Source of the DNA: Candidatus Pantoea gossypiicola
Lineage (GTDB): Bacteria > Pseudomonadota > Gammaproteobacteria > Enterobacterales > Enterobacteriaceae
Direction: 5' to 3'
NCBI RefSeq assembly: GCF_008632075.1
Contig: NZ_VWVM01000016.1
Location: 1-64,000, forward strand
Length of the DNA stretch: 64,000 nucleotides
The notes under the pieces are model-generated. The model was not told where the DNA came from, ran no database searches, and saw only the letters and a list, made by a program, of their open reading frames with translations. Position 1 is the first letter of the stretch. Each line of letters begins with the position of its first letter. A program made the position numbers and the translations under genes. This document shows, in pieces, positions 33,484-44,125 of the stretch.

Positions 33484-34995
33484 AAATGCCGATCTGACCG
33501 CTTCCACGATGCGCCCGGACAGTGTCGCATCGTCCAGCACCGGGAACGCTTTTTTAAGCTTGCCGGAGATCTGCCAGCCATTTTCCTTCAGCGAACGAAT
33601 AATGCGACTCGCGTCCTGATCGGGCATTTCAATGACTTCCTTCAGGCGCTGCTGTGCACGCTGAAATATCACCAGTACGCGCGCTTCATCAGCCATCTCT
33701 TTTCGGACGGTATGCTCTATAACTTTGCAGGTATAGAGCACATGCTCGGTTAGGTCGGGATAGCGCCAGGCGAACCGGGCATCCTCGTAGTCGCTAAAAC
33801 TGAAGTTGCTCAGCGTGCCATCTTCATAGGTTTTCAGTTCGCCAAACCGATAACAGCCTGCATAGCGCCGCATCAGCCGTTTCGAGAACACGTCCAGCGT
33901 GCGATCATAGCCGACCCGAAAATCCATCGAGCTGGTGATGGTGGCTGAGACCGGCAGGATGACCCCATCAGGTATCGCCCCGTCACGAATCAGCGTGTCA
34001 TTGATTAAAAATCGGTGGATGCGACCATTGCCATCACGCATCGGGTGGATATAGACGAAGCCAAACGCAATAACCGCGGCACGGGCCAGTGGCGCGGCCC
34101 CCCGCGTCGCCAGGTCAAAGGCTTTAAGGCCCTGCATGAAGCGAGGAACATCATCATAGTGTGGCGCAATATAGTGGACGATATCTTCACGCATTGTCGA
34201 CTGCCCGACAAACACGGGTGAGCGGCGCAGCCCCAGCCCCAGTGCGTCCTGGCCAAGAATGCCCTGCTGTATGGTATGCAGGCTGCTATCACTGAGCGGA
34301 TCGTCAAGCTGTCCGCAATACTGCGCAATAACGTGAGCAAAACGCTGAATGCGGTCGCCCTGATCCGACTCTTTCTCAATCAGAAAACTGGCGCGCGACT
34401 CTTTAAATGTCAGCCAGCTGGCCGTGCGCATCAGAATGTCCGCGCCAAAGGCGCTATCCAGATCGTTTAAGGCTTCATTGAGATCGAACGTAAGCGCCTG
34501 TTCAACGGCCGCGGTCCTGCGCACCAGCGGGCAGAAATCCACCGTTCCTGGCAGGTTATCATTGATGCGCCAGCGTCTGACGCGCTTTACTGTCGTTCGG
34601 GTCAGATAGGTTTTGGATGAGATGGCCTCAATATAGCCTCCATTGGTGACATCCGGTACCTGCAGCGTGTTGCCGGTCAGCCATTCATAGAGAAAGCCAG
34701 CCCGTCGCGCATACTGTCCGAACGGCTCCTGACGGCACCACGCCTCCAGAGGTTCCGGGCCGACAGCGGTAAACAGGCGGGCAAAAAACTCAAGGTGAAT
34801 CTCTTCGTATTTGAGACCAAAGGCAAAGTGACCGGCAAAATCATCTTCCGGTTGATAGCCAGGTGGATAATGATTTTCCACCTGCCCCTGACTCTCATGA
34901 TGAGAGCGTACCGTTCCGATAGCTGACTTAACGCGTAATGGCTGCGCCGGATTAATAGCATAACGTTCGCGCAGTGCGCTGAAGCCGACCAGCAT
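33466..34995 (-). CDS. Fic-domain protein (probable AMP-transferase)
   Basis: 509 residues. The Fic core motif is HPMRDGNGRIHR at 317-328, matching HxFx(D/E)GNGRxxR apart from Met in place of Phe; catalytic His317, acidic D321 and R325 are kept. An internal SFLIEK at 203-208 resembles the class II inhibitory helix (S/T)xxxE(G/N) with E207, so activity is probably self-restrained. The ~190 N-terminal and ~150 C-terminal residues, the latter helical with winged-helix-like character, are typical of long stand-alone Fic proteins. It would transfer AMP, or another nucleotide moiety, to an unknown target protein. No Fis-type antitoxin partner is adjacent. Confidence 0.88.
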   Translation of the reverse strand: MLVGFSALRERYAINPAQPLRVKSAIGTVRSHHESQGQVENHYPPGYQPEDDFAGHFAFGLKYEEIHLEFFARLFTAVGPEPLEAWCRQEPFGQYARRAGFLYEWLTGNTLQVPDVTNGGYIEAISSKTYLTRTTVKRVRRWRINDNLPGTVDFCPLVRRTAAVEQALTFDLNEALNDLDSAFGADILMRTASWLTFKESRASFLIEKESDQGDRIQRFAHVIAQYCGQLDDPLSDSSLHTIQQGILGQDALGLGLRRSPVFVGQSTMREDIVHYIAPHYDDVPRFMQGLKAFDLATRGAAPLARAAVIAFGFVYIHPMRDGNGRIHRFLINDTLIRDGAIPDGVILPVSATITSSMDFRVGYDRTLDVFSKRLMRRYAGCYRFGELKTYEDGTLSNFSFSDYEDARFAWRYPDLTEHVLYTCKVIEHTVRKEMADEARVLVIFQRAQQRLKEVIEMPDQDASRIIRSLKENGWQISGKLKKAFPVLDDATLSGRIVEAVRSAFETQAD

Positions 34996-35141
34996 AGCGA
35001 ATCCTTTATCCGTTTCCCGAAAATGATAACAAAAAGGATATTTAACACGAAAACGCTAATATACCAACCACAGCAGCATTAATTCCTGCCCGAAAATAGC
35101 AATAAAATGGATTGATGATGCGGAAACGCTAACTTACATGT

Positions 35142-35507
35142 TCAGGGCTTAATCACAATGCACAGCAGCCCGGTAACAATAATCACCACGCCCGCCAGAC
35201 TATGCCAGCTGAATGCTTCATGAAATACCGGCGCGCAGACAGCCACCAGCCAGACCAGCACGTAACTCAGACTGAGCAGCGGATAGACCCGGTTCAGCGG
35301 GAAATAGTGCAGTGCCCGAATCCAGCAGAGCATAGAAATTCCATAAGCGGCCAGCCCGGAAAACAGCAGCAAGGCGGGCTGTATGGCAATAGTCGGCAGA
35401 GAGAAGATACTGCTGACATCGGGCAGCCGCGGCATTGCCCAGCGCATCATCAGCTGTGCCGCGGAGACCAGCAGCACGCTGCACGCGACCCATCCGTATC
35501 CTTTCAT
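35142..35507 (-). CDS. arnF: Undecaprenyl-phosphate-alpha-L-Ara4N flippase subunit ArnF
   Basis: 121 residues from ATG 35507, overlapping the arnE stop by 4 bases. Four membrane spans of the small multidrug-resistance/EmrE type, with SVLLVSAAQLMMRWAM, LNRVYPLLSLSYVLVWL and AGVVIIVTGLLCIV. With ArnE it moves the lipid-linked 4-amino-4-deoxyarabinose across the inner membrane. It is the last gene of the arn operon; no clear terminator follows. Confidence 0.93.
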   Translation of the reverse strand: MKGYGWVACSVLLVSAAQLMMRWAMPRLPDVSSIFSLPTIAIQPALLLFSGLAAYGISMLCWIRALHYFPLNRVYPLLSLSYVLVWLVAVCAPVFHEAFSWHSLAGVVIIVTGLLCIVIKP

Positions 35508-35824
35508 AGCTGGCTCGCCATCAGCGCCACACCCGTCACCACCAGCAGCGTGCCGACAATCTGGCGCAGCGTTAACCGCTCGCGCCAGAGGATGCGTCCG
35601 GCCAGCGCAACGAAAATGAAGTTCAGGCTCAGCATGGGATAGGCCTGACTCACCGGTACCCGCTGCAGGACCAGCAGCCAGAGGAGCATCGCAATGCCTA
35701 ACAGCAGCACGCTCATGCCAATCCAGCTCAGGCGAATACGGCGCGAAATCGCGTGCGTCGCCTGTTTCTGACACAGTTGCGCGCTGCAGCTGAGCAGACT
35801 CACCAGCACAATCAGCAGCAGCAT
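35504..35824 (-). CDS. arnE: Undecaprenyl-phosphate-alpha-L-Ara4N flippase subunit ArnE
   Basis: 106 residues, four spans, EmrE-like. Markers are LLSCSAQLCQKQATHA, VPVSQAYPMLSLNFIFVALAG and RLTLRQIVGTLLVVTGVALM. It starts at the last base of the arnT stop and overlaps arnF by 4 bases, so the flippase subunits are made together. Confidence 0.94.
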   Translation of the reverse strand: MLLLIVLVSLLSCSAQLCQKQATHAISRRIRLSWIGMSVLLLGIAMLLWLLVLQRVPVSQAYPMLSLNFIFVALAGRILWRERLTLRQIVGTLLVVTGVALMASQL

Positions 35825-37491
35825 TACTTCATCTGATCGTAGTAGAGGCAGACCAGCCTGCCCTGACGATAGACCGCATCCGGCACCGGCACATCCTCAC
35901 CGATATCGCTGTGCACCGAGTCGACCAGCAACAGTAGCGACACGCTTCCGATACGGCGATGGTCGACAAGCCAGCTGCCGAAGTCGGCCTGAGAGACAAA
36001 ACGGGACTGCGCATCCGGGTAGCTCAGCCCATACTCCAGCTCGCCTTTGGTGTCGTAGAAGCCAATATCGCTGCGCTGAAGATGCCAGGCAACGGCAGAC
36101 GCCACGCCGGGATTGTCCGCCAGGATAAAGCGGCTGGAGGCCAGACGCGCGCTGATCGTGGCAACAAAGTGCTGTGGCTGTTTAGCGTCGCGGATTTTAT
36201 CCGGGATCGCAGCACCAATAAGCAGTGCGACACCCAGCGGGCAAAGCGCGGCCGCCAGCCAGCGGCGTTGTGAAGATCGACAGCTGTAGGCACCCACCAG
36301 CCCCCAGATGAGAAATGCCAGCGCGCCCAGCACCAGCTTCAGCATCTCATGCGTAGCGAACAGCGGATGATGCGTCACGCTCCAGGGCGACAGCACCAGC
36401 AGTACCGTTGTCAGGGTGAGGATGCCGAAAATCAGGTTAAGCCAGCCATTGACCGTTAAAGCGCGTCCTGCCCGCTGCGCGGCGTTCAGCCCATAGTGCG
36501 CCATCAGCAGCGACAGCGGCACAAAACAGGGCAGGATATAAGTCGGCAGCTTGCCTTTTGCCAGGCTGAAAAACAGCAGCGGCATAACCGCCCAGCTCAG
36601 CAGATAGAGCGCGCCCGGATGCTGCTGACGCTCGCGCCAGCCGGTCATTAACGCACCCGGTAACAGCGCCAGCCACGGCAGCGTGCCCAGCAGCAGAATC
36701 GGCAGGTAATACCAGAACGGTGCCTTGTGCTGTGCATTCTCTTCCGCAAAGCGCTGGATATGCTCAACCCAGAAGAAGTAGTGCCAGAAATCGGGAGCCT
36801 GATGATAGATCGCCAGCGCCCAGGGCGCGCTGATCGCTGCGGCTGAAAGCATCGCCAGTGGCCCGAAGCAGAGCAGCTCCGGAAGTCTCTTTCGCCAGAT
36901 CGCCCACGGCAGAATCGCCAGCACCGGAACCGCCAGTGCCAGAAAGCCTTTGGTCATAAATCCCATGCCGCAGGCAAGGCCCAGCAGCAGATAACCGCCC
37001 GCGCGTCCGGCACGTCCGGTGGCCTCCGTCGCCAGCCAGAAGCTGCACATCGCCGCCGCCAGCCAGAGCATCAGCATGGGATCGAGCACCGCATAGGTGC
37101 CCACGCCGTAGACCAGCAGTGAACTGAGGAAAATCAGACCACTGACAGCGGCGGTGCGCGCCGAACCAAATATCCGCCTGCCGAGCCAGAAGACCAGCGC
37201 GGCAGTCATCGCCGTTGAGAATATCGATCCCGCCCGCACGCCAAAATTGTTGTGGCCAAATAGCCACTGCCCCAACGAGTTAATCCAGTAACCCGCAATC
37301 GGTTTTTCAAAATAACGCAGGCCGAAGAAGTGTGGCGTGATCCAGTTACCCGTGGCCAGCATCTCCCGGCTGATCTCCGCGTAGCGGGTCTCATCCGGCT
37401 GCCAGAGATCACGGAACACGGGCGGGATCAGGTAATAGAGAATAAAGAAGCTGCAAAAAAGCACCCACATCGTGTTGTTACGTATCCGCAC
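35824..37491 (-). CDS. arnT: Lipid IVA 4-amino-4-deoxy-L-arabinosyltransferase ArnT
   Basis: 555 residues, GT83-type inner-membrane glycosyltransferase. The first periplasmic loop contains LWQPDETRYAEISREML, including the acidic residues essential in the family, followed by about a dozen membrane spans and a C-terminal periplasmic domain. It moves Ara4N from undecaprenyl phosphate onto lipid A phosphates, lowering negative charge and giving resistance to polymyxins and cationic peptides. Its ATG overlaps the arnD stop by one base. Confidence 0.96.
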   Translation of the reverse strand: MRIRNNTMWVLFCSFFILYYLIPPVFRDLWQPDETRYAEISREMLATGNWITPHFFGLRYFEKPIAGYWINSLGQWLFGHNNFGVRAGSIFSTAMTAALVFWLGRRIFGSARTAAVSGLIFLSSLLVYGVGTYAVLDPMLMLWLAAAMCSFWLATEATGRAGRAGGYLLLGLACGMGFMTKGFLALAVPVLAILPWAIWRKRLPELLCFGPLAMLSAAAISAPWALAIYHQAPDFWHYFFWVEHIQRFAEENAQHKAPFWYYLPILLLGTLPWLALLPGALMTGWRERQQHPGALYLLSWAVMPLLFFSLAKGKLPTYILPCFVPLSLLMAHYGLNAAQRAGRALTVNGWLNLIFGILTLTTVLLVLSPWSVTHHPLFATHEMLKLVLGALAFLIWGLVGAYSCRSSQRRWLAAALCPLGVALLIGAAIPDKIRDAKQPQHFVATISARLASSRFILADNPGVASAVAWHLQRSDIGFYDTKGELEYGLSYPDAQSRFVSQADFGSWLVDHRRIGSVSLLLLVDSVHSDIGEDVPVPDAVYRQGRLVCLYYDQMK

Positions 37492-38396
37492 TAGTTCGCC
37501 TCTTCAGTCAGTTTCTGGCAGCCCAGCCACCCTTCCCGTCCGGGAATTTCGCCTCTGACGACCCTGCCCACCGGTAACGTGCTGAGATCGTCGGGCAGCA
37601 ACTCGCCTAACGGACAGAACTGAATGCCGTTACGTTCCGCAGCATCCAGCAACTGGTCAAAGTCCGTGTAGCCGATGATCCCCTCAACTTCGGCATGTAT
37701 GGTGTAAACCGCGCCCTCATCAGACGCGAGCATCTTCGCCAGAATGTAGTCGTTATAGCCTGCTGCGCTGACCTCGCGGCCAACCACTTCATCCCATGTG
37801 GGCAGCGTCACCGGAATCTGCACCGTGCCGATCTGCCCATCCGGCAGCAGGGGCCGGAACGGGCCGCTGCCCCGACAGTCGCTGTTGTAGTGAAAGCTGA
37901 AGTCCTGTTTGGCAGCGATGACCCGGCTATCAGCGCGCCAGCCAGCAACGGCCGAGCAACTGACCGGGTGACCGAGGATCTCACTCAGCGTTTCCGTGCC
38001 GCGGGCTATCTGCTCAACCAGCTTGTCCTGCGGCCAGACGCCCGCCCAGGTCTGCCAGGCAAAGTGGTCCCAGGCGTGCAGGCCAACTTCATGCTGACGG
38101 GTGGCGTCCTGCATAATTTGCCGCAAGCCACGTCCCATCTGCTTTCCCGGCCAGGCCGTACCGGCGAGCAGAATGTTCCAGCCATAGAGCGATGCAGCGC
38201 GGGAACGCAGCATCTTCATGAGAAACGCCGGTTTCACCAGCCGCCAGAGATGGCGGCCCATGTTGTCCGGTCCCACGCTGAAGAAAAAGCTGCCTCGCAC
38301 CGCATGACGCCGGAACAGCTCAAGCAGCGCTGGCACACCCTGCTTCGTGCCGCGCCAGGTATCTACGTCAATCCGCAGACCGATCTTCTTCATCAC
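37491..38396 (-). CDS. arnD: 4-deoxy-4-formamido-L-arabinose-phosphoundecaprenol deformylase ArnD
   Basis: 301 residues, polysaccharide-deacetylase (NodB) fold. The N-terminal [16 protein letters not shown] carries the metal-binding Asp, [11 protein letters not shown] the metal-binding His pair, and a C-terminal YTIHAEVEG the other catalytic His. It removes the formyl group from the lipid-linked sugar, an essential step before flipping. It overlaps arnA by 4 bases and arnT by 1. Confidence 0.96.
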   Translation of the reverse strand: MMKKIGLRIDVDTWRGTKQGVPALLELFRRHAVRGSFFFSVGPDNMGRHLWRLVKPAFLMKMLRSRAASLYGWNILLAGTAWPGKQMGRGLRQIMQDATRQHEVGLHAWDHFAWQTWAGVWPQDKLVEQIARGTETLSEILGHPVSCSAVAGWRADSRVIAAKQDFSFHYNSDCRGSGPFRPLLPDGQIGTVQIPVTLPTWDEVVGREVSAAGYNDYILAKMLASDEGAVYTIHAEVEGIIGYTDFDQLLDAAERNGIQFCPLGELLPDDLSTLPVGRVVRGEIPGREGWLGCQKLTEEAN

Positions 38397-40372
38397 TTAT
38401 CAACCTGTTGCTCGACGGTGCGCAGGAAGAAGTCGAGCGTGTTATCAATAGTGACATCCATCGTGACGGTCGGCGTCCAGCCCAGCAAACGACGTGCATT
38501 GCGGATAGCGGGTTTGCGGTGCTCTACATCCTGATAGCCTTTGCCGTAGTAGCTGCTGCTCTCCACTTCCCGGAAACCGGCAAATGGCGGGAACTGGCTG
38601 CGCAGCGGATGGCGTTCGAAGCTTTCCAGCAGCTGCTCGGCCAGCTCTTTAATGCTGGCTTCGTTGTCCGGGTTACCGATATTGATGATCTGACCGTCAC
38701 AATTCTGCTGCCTGTTTTCGATAATGCGGAACAGCGCTTCCACGCCATCCTGAATATCGGTAAAGCAGCGCTTCTGTTTGCCGCCGTCGATCAGCTTAAT
38801 CGGCGAACCTTCTACCAGGTTGAGGATCAACTGGGTAATTGCACGGGAACTGCCGATGCGTGCCGCATTGAGGTTATCCAGACGCGGTCCCATCCAGTTG
38901 AAGGGACGGAACAGGGTAAAACGCAGCCCCTCTTTTTCACCATATGCCCAGATCACACGGTCCAGTAGCTGTTTGGATACGGAGTAGATCCAGCGCTGTT
39001 TATTAATCGGCCCGACCACCAGGTTAGAACAATCCTCATCGAAGCTGGCATCGGTACACATGCCGTAGACCTCAGAGGTGGACGGGAAAATGATGCGCTT
39101 CTGATACTTCACGCAGTCGCGAATGATTTTCAGGTTCTCTTCGAAATCGAGTTCAAACACGCGCAGTGGGTTGCGGGTGTACTCAATCGGCGTCGCGATC
39201 GCCACCAGCGGCAGAATGACGTCACATTTTTTGATGTGATACTCAATCCATTCGGAGTGAATAGCGATATCGCCCTCAACGAAATGAAAGCGCGGATGTT
39301 CCAGGAACCGGCTGATAGCGTCTGAACTGATATCCAGGCCGTAGACGTCGAAATGTTCATCCTGTAACAAACGCTCGGTGAGATGGTTACCGATAAAGCC
39401 GTTAACACCGAGGATCAGCACGCGGGTACGGCGTTGCAGCGCCAACTGCGGCTGTGAATAGAGCAGTGCACCTGGCACCATGCCCAGGCTCTGCGCCAGC
39501 TGGCTGCCGTTCATATAGACGCCATGCTCAGACTGTCCGGTCTGGATTTCCAGTGCGCCTTCGCCACAGGCGATCAGAAACGGCTGTTTAGAGATGACAG
39601 TGCCCGGTTTCACCTGCTGCTGCTGCGGATGAACCCTGCTCTTCCAGACAATAAATTTAACCGAACCGGCGAAGGCGAATGCCCCAGGCCAGGGATCGGT
39701 GACCGCTCTGACCAGATTATGAATTTTCTCAGCAGGCTGATTCCAGTCAATGCGGCCATCTTCGGGCGTGCGACCGCCCACCCGGGTTGCCTGGCTCTCA
39801 TCCTGTGGCCACTCACTGACCTCACCCTGACGCAGGCGAGGCAATATGTCGCCCAGCAACTGCTCTGCGGCCTGGGTCAATTTACGATGCAGCGTCAGCG
39901 CGTTGTCCTGATCGTCAATGGCTACTTTCTGCTGCGCCAGAATATTACCGGCATCTGCACGCTTCACCATGCGATGCAGCGTGACGCCCGTTTCGCGCTC
40001 ACCATTGACCAGCGCCCAGTTCAGCGGTGCCCGACCACGGTATTTTGGCAGCAGGGAGCCATGCAGGTTAAAGGCCCCCTTCTGAGCGCATTGCAGGATC
40101 TCATCGCTCAGCAGATGACGATAGTAGAAGGAAAAGATCATCTCTGGTGCCATGGTACGGATGCGGTCAAGCCAGATCGGATGATTCGCCTCGTCCGGCG
40201 CATAGACCGGGATGCCGTGTTCTGCCGCCAGGCGGGCTACCGAGCCGAAAAAGTTATTTTCGGTCGCCACGTCGTTGTGCGTAAAAATGGCGGTGATCTC
40301 ATAGCCTGCGTTCAGCAGGGCATTGATGCCGACACAGCCCATGTCGTGATAGGCGAAAACAACGGTCTTCAT
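38393..40372 (-). CDS. arnA: Bifunctional UDP-Ara4N formyltransferase / UDP-glucuronate decarboxylase ArnA
   Basis: 659 residues, the usual two-domain length. The N-terminal ~300 residues are the formyltransferase, with [25 protein letters not shown] and a catalytic His in HGSLL. The C-terminal ~340 are the NAD-dependent decarboxylase, with [19 protein letters not shown] and [16 protein letters not shown] (short-chain dehydrogenase YxxxK). It makes UDP-Ara4O from UDP-GlcA and later formylates UDP-Ara4N. It overlaps its neighbours by 4 bases on both sides. Confidence 0.97.
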   Translation of the reverse strand: MKTVVFAYHDMGCVGINALLNAGYEITAIFTHNDVATENNFFGSVARLAAEHGIPVYAPDEANHPIWLDRIRTMAPEMIFSFYYRHLLSDEILQCAQKGAFNLHGSLLPKYRGRAPLNWALVNGERETGVTLHRMVKRADAGNILAQQKVAIDDQDNALTLHRKLTQAAEQLLGDILPRLRQGEVSEWPQDESQATRVGGRTPEDGRIDWNQPAEKIHNLVRAVTDPWPGAFAFAGSVKFIVWKSRVHPQQQQVKPGTVISKQPFLIACGEGALEIQTGQSEHGVYMNGSQLAQSLGMVPGALLYSQPQLALQRRTRVLILGVNGFIGNHLTERLLQDEHFDVYGLDISSDAISRFLEHPRFHFVEGDIAIHSEWIEYHIKKCDVILPLVAIATPIEYTRNPLRVFELDFEENLKIIRDCVKYQKRIIFPSTSEVYGMCTDASFDEDCSNLVVGPINKQRWIYSVSKQLLDRVIWAYGEKEGLRFTLFRPFNWMGPRLDNLNAARIGSSRAITQLILNLVEGSPIKLIDGGKQKRCFTDIQDGVEALFRIIENRQQNCDGQIINIGNPDNEASIKELAEQLLESFERHPLRSQFPPFAGFREVESSSYYGKGYQDVEHRKPAIRNARRLLGWTPTVTMDVTIDNTLDFFLRTVEQQVDK

Positions 40373-41352
40373 GATTGAGTATCCTGTACTGAAGGCTCTT
40401 CAGGAGCCTGAACAATGCGTTGAACGAAATAGCGTGGACGCGCGCGAACGTCGTTATAAATGCGCCCGATGTACTCCCCGAGCAGTCCCATACCCACAAA
40501 CTGGGCACCGATAAACATGAACAGCACGGCGAACAGCACGAAGACGCCGTCACCCGCCCAGGCCGCACCAAAAAAGAGTCGCAATACGATCAACACCAGT
40601 GAGAAAGCAAAACCGGAAAGGGCAATCAGGCTGCCGACCACGCTGAGCAGTCGCAGCGGTGTGGTGGTCAGGCAGGTCACCAGGTCGTACATCAGGTTGA
40701 TCAGGCGCATAAAGCTGTATTTCGAATCGCCAAAAGCCCGTTCGGCGTGGATCACCGGCAGTTCGATGGTGTGTCGGGCAAAGGTGTTGGCCAGAATCGG
40801 AATGAAGGTGCTGCGTTCGTGGCAATTGAGCATCGCTTCGACGATGTGGCGGCGATAGGCGCGCAGCATGCAGCCGTAGTCTCCCATCGCTTTGCCGGTG
40901 ACCCGCTGAATCAGGTGATTGAGCGTGCGCGAGGCCTTGCGACGGAACCAGGTATCCTGGCGCTGCTGCCGCACGGTGCCCACCACGTCATACCCCTGAC
41001 GCGCAGCCTCAACCAGCCGCGGGATCTCTTCCGGCGGGTTCTGCAGATCGGCATCAAGGGTAACAATCAGATCGCCACGGACCTGGCTGAAGCCGGCCAT
41101 GATGGCGGAGTGCTGACCGTAGTTGCGGTTGAGCAGCACGCCGGTTATCCGGCTGCCGGGAACGGTAGCGGCCTGTTCAATCAGTTCGGCAGAGCGGTCA
41201 CTGCTGCCGTCATCCACCAGCAGAATTTCATATTCAAGGTTGATGGCGTCGCAGGCGGCGCTGGTGCGCTGCAGCAGCGCCGGCAAACTCTCCTGCTCGT
41301 TATAGACCGGGATCACCACGGAGAGCATATTGATCGGTTTGATATCGCGCAT
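40369..41352 (-). CDS. arnC: Undecaprenyl-phosphate 4-deoxy-4-formamido-L-arabinose transferase ArnC
   Basis: 327 residues from ATG 41352, just after the arnB stop with GGAG spaced 8 bases; an alternative start at 41373 lies inside arnB. GT2 glycosyltransferase domain with [45 protein letters not shown] and [12 protein letters not shown], then two C-terminal membrane spans ([49 protein letters not shown]). It loads the formylated sugar onto undecaprenyl phosphate at the cytoplasmic face. Confidence 0.96.
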   Translation of the reverse strand: MRDIKPINMLSVVIPVYNEQESLPALLQRTSAACDAINLEYEILLVDDGSSDRSAELIEQAATVPGSRITGVLLNRNYGQHSAIMAGFSQVRGDLIVTLDADLQNPPEEIPRLVEAARQGYDVVGTVRQQRQDTWFRRKASRTLNHLIQRVTGKAMGDYGCMLRAYRRHIVEAMLNCHERSTFIPILANTFARHTIELPVIHAERAFGDSKYSFMRLINLMYDLVTCLTTTPLRLLSVVGSLIALSGFAFSLVLIVLRLFFGAAWAGDGVFVLFAVLFMFIGAQFVGMGLLGEYIGRIYNDVRARPRYFVQRIVQAPEEPSVQDTQS

Positions 41353-41353
41353 C

Positions 41354-42490
41354 TCAGACTCCGGCAATGTCATGTAAAGCCTGAATCACGCGTTCTACAT
41401 CCTGATCCGTCATGGACGGAAACAGCGGAATTGAACACATCTGCTGGCTGTTACGTTCACTGGCGGGCAGACGCAGATCGGGATAGCGCTCGCGGTAATA
41501 TTTGTGGGTATGCGCTGCACGGAAATGCAGGCCGCTGCCGATGTCTCGCGACTTCAGTGCCTGCATAAAGGCATCACGGGACAGCCCGCAGCGTTGTTCA
41601 TCAATACGGATAATAAACAGGTGCCACGCATGCTGATGTGGCCACTCTGGCCGTGAAAGCGGCGTGAAGGGCAGCGAACGCAGCGCCTCAAGATAGCGTT
41701 CGGCAATCTCACGGCGGCGTGCAATAAAGCCCGGCAGTTTCTGTAACTGCACCAGCGCAATCGCTGCGCTGATATCGGGCAGATTGTATTTGAAGCCCGG
41801 CATCATCACTTCCGCCTGCGGCAGACGCCCCTGAGTCTGACGATCAAACGCATCCACGGCAAGGCCATGAAACTTCAGGCTGCGGATACGATCGGCGAGA
41901 GCAGCGTCATCGGTCACCACCAGACCGCCTTCTGCGCACGTAATATTTTTGATGGCGTGGAACGAGAAAATTGCCGTGCCACGATACCCGACCGGTCTGT
42001 CGTAATAAGTCGTGCCCACCGCGTGAGCCGCATCTTCAATAATGGCAATGCCATGCTGCTCAGCCAGATGATAGATCGGTGCGATATCGGCGGGCGCACC
42101 GGCGTAATGCACCGGAATTATGGCGCGGGTGCGTGGCGTAATGGCCTGCGCTATCCGTTCCGGCGTCACCATCAGGTTATCCGGATCAACATCAATCATG
42201 ACTGGCGTGGCACCCAGCAGCGTAATCAGGTTAAGGGTTGAAACCCAGGTCATGGACGGCGTGATCACCTCATCGCCAGGCCCGATCCCCATCGCCATCA
42301 GCGTGACATGCATCCCGGCAGTGGCAGAGCTCACTGCAATGGCGTGCTGATTGCCGGTCAGCTGAACAAAGGCCTGCTCCAGTTCAGCGCATTTCGCCCC
42401 GGTTGTTATCCATCCGGAATCGAATACCGCTTTAACAGCAGCCAGCTCCTCATCACCGAATGAAGGGCGGGAAAATGGCAAAAATTCCAT
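41354..42490 (-). CDS. arnB: UDP-4-amino-4-deoxy-L-arabinose aminotransferase ArnB
   Basis: 378 residues from ATG 42490, preceded by CAGGAGTTTTAG; this start matches the family's [16 protein letters not shown]-terminus. PLP-dependent DegT/DnrJ/EryC1 aminotransferase with the Schiff-base lysine in [15 protein letters not shown] and the cofactor contact [10 protein letters not shown]. It aminates UDP-Ara4O using glutamate. First gene of the seven-gene arn operon; a PmrA-box-like element lies about 175 bases upstream. Confidence 0.96.
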   Translation of the reverse strand: MEFLPFSRPSFGDEELAAVKAVFDSGWITTGAKCAELEQAFVQLTGNQHAIAVSSATAGMHVTLMAMGIGPGDEVITPSMTWVSTLNLITLLGATPVMIDVDPDNLMVTPERIAQAITPRTRAIIPVHYAGAPADIAPIYHLAEQHGIAIIEDAAHAVGTTYYDRPVGYRGTAIFSFHAIKNITCAEGGLVVTDDAALADRIRSLKFHGLAVDAFDRQTQGRLPQAEVMMPGFKYNLPDISAAIALVQLQKLPGFIARRREIAERYLEALRSLPFTPLSRPEWPHQHAWHLFIIRIDEQRCGLSRDAFMQALKSRDIGSGLHFRAAHTHKYYRERYPDLRLPASERNSQQMCSIPLFPSMTDQDVERVIQALHDIAGV

Positions 42491-43181
42491 GCTAAAACTC
42501 CTGCAAATCAAACCCATAAACTGTCGCGCGTTGTTAATCGGATACAACGCCGGAAAAGAATTGAAATAGCGATTTATCAATACCCGGCAGGCGGATAAGC
42601 CATAACAGGTTTCCCGTTATGGAATTAAGGTTACCGGACTGCTAATACAAGCTAACGTATGAAAGTTAACTAAACATTAAATGAAGAGGTTTAATTACAA
42701 TAAAACAGCGAGGATTCATTTAATGGATTTCTGAAAAGTTCACTATTATTTCAATAATACTCCGCCGGTACCCAACTCTTTTTGAGTGATTGATATTTTG
42801 TTTAAAAAACAGAAACGCCGGCCTGTTATCAACTCAGACACAGCTCGACTGACACAGATTTTTTAATGGGGAAACCTTAAGCCACTGATGACGAAAAGAT
42901 AATTTCAGATTGAAAATTTCCCCCTTAACGTCATCAAATACCTCCACTCAGGATTTCAGTAAAACGACCGATTAATAAGCCCTCCTTAATGCATTCTTAA
43001 TATTTCCTGTAGTTGATGTTCTTTGCCCCAAATAATCATTACGTTTTGGTGAATCTAAGGTGACAGTCAGTTAATATCTTTAATATTATTTGTGCCCCTG
43101 TGGTAAAAGCAGTGCTAATAAAAGCGAATAAGATCGCGGTTTCAGGCGTTAACGTTTGGTCTGTCTGAAGGGGGAAAAGTG
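42491..43181. other. Divergent intergenic region, arnB / yceI-like
   Basis: 691 bases, AT-rich, with no supported gene. It must hold the arn promoter on the minus strand and the YceI promoter on the plus strand. One PmrA-box-like element is listed separately. Nothing else recognisable. Confidence 0.55.
42665..42681 (-). promoter_or_regulatory. Possible PmrA-box-like element upstream of arnB
   Basis: Minus strand TTTAAT-GTTTA-GTTAAC resembles the PmrA direct half-sites (C/T)TTAA(T/G)-N5-(C/T)TTAA(T/G); the first half fits fully and the second at 4 of 6 positions. arn operons are classically PmrA-controlled. AT-rich DNA makes chance matches common. Confidence 0.25.
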
Positions 43182-43760
43182 ATGATACGTGCCGCCTGTT
43201 TATGCATTCTGTTTGTCCTGATCAGCCCGGTGATCTGTGCCGCGCCGGTAACCTATGCCATTACCCCCGATAAAACGTCGATTGGCCTTTCGTGGCGTGC
43301 CTTTGGACATGACTTTTCGCAGGCCAGACTACAGGGCGTGACCGGCACAGTGACGCTTAATCCGCATGAGGATCGTGACGACCGTATTGAAGTGAATATT
43401 CCGGTGGGAACGCTGGTCGCCTCGAACAGCCTGTTAACCTGGCAACTGAAAAGTGATCTGTTTTTTGATGCAGAACATTACCCGCAGATTCATTTCGTCA
43501 GCAGTCGCGTGGCTGCATTGGGTGACGGTAATTACCGGATTTTTGGCACGCTGACGGTTAAAACTGTCAGCCGGCCTGTCGTGATGCTGGCCTCGCTGGA
43601 CAGCGGGCAGACCCTCGATCCTGCCTCACGCTTGCTGGCGCTGCATGCCTCCACCGCTATCTCCCGCTCCGCCTTCGGTATGGATCGGCTGGTCGGGGTG
43701 GTTGACGACCGGGTAAATATTGCGCTTAAGATTGCAGCGCAGGTCAGACAGCCGCGCTGA
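43182..43760 (+). CDS. YceI-family periplasmic protein
   Basis: 192 residues from ATG 43182, behind GAAGGGGGAAAAGTG; a GTG one codon earlier is possible. A signal peptide (to about VICA-APV) precedes a YceI lipocalin-like beta barrel: YAITPDKTSIGLSWRAFGHDFSQARLQGVTGTV, LKSDLFFDAEHYPQIHFVSSRV, YRIFGTLTVKTVSRPV and HASTAISRSAFGMD. YceI proteins bind isoprenoid-like lipids in the periplasm; the ligand here is unknown. It is a single-gene unit divergent from arn. Confidence 0.9.
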   Translation: MIRAACLCILFVLISPVICAAPVTYAITPDKTSIGLSWRAFGHDFSQARLQGVTGTVTLNPHEDRDDRIEVNIPVGTLVASNSLLTWQLKSDLFFDAEHYPQIHFVSSRVAALGDGNYRIFGTLTVKTVSRPVVMLASLDSGQTLDPASRLLALHASTAISRSAFGMDRLVGVVDDRVNIALKIAAQVRQPR

Positions 43761-43976
43761 TCGTCACTGCTGCGCGTGCTGCCGGATTACGTGAGCGCTG
43801 CCTGTCATGTTTCAGGAGGCCGCCAGCTGCGCTGAGGGTTTGGTTGCGGCCAATCAGTACATATTGATAACCGTCGTGCGTCCACCAGGCCAGCTGCATG
43901 CCATGTCACCGTTGTGCGACAGCGCATAGCCATACGCCAGGTGTTCCTCAGGGTGCTGATGGAGGTTGCTGTACAT
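43744..43976 (-). pseudogene. Small unrecognised gene broken by a frameshift
   Basis: From ATG 43976 (GGGAGG 13 bases upstream) the frame reads MYSNLHQHPEEHLAYGYAL then SHNGDM, and then stops soon after. Shifting frame at the imperfect tandem ATGGC-ATGC near 43906 gives a continuous and equally protein-like MQLAWWTHDGYQYVLIGRNQ followed by TLSAAGGLLKHD, ending at 43744, inside the end of the yceI-like gene. A 5-base insertion explains the break. The two halves join well as one ~75-residue soluble protein, but I do not recognise its family. It may be a real pseudogene or an assembly artefact. Confidence 0.45.
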
Positions 43977-44125
43977 GATTTTTCGCGCCTCCCTGCTACA
44001 TCAGACCTCGGGATGGCCATTAATGACAGATTTCAGATTGCGGGACTCCTCACAATCGGTAAACAGCTCAGCACCGGTTTCTAATCGATAAAAATAATCT
44101 TATTTTTTCAGTCTGCCATGCCTCA

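Noticed and set aside
35508..35774. N-terminal extension of arnF
   Set aside because: It overlaps arnE in another frame and is unrelated to ArnF; the ATG at 35507 matches the family start.
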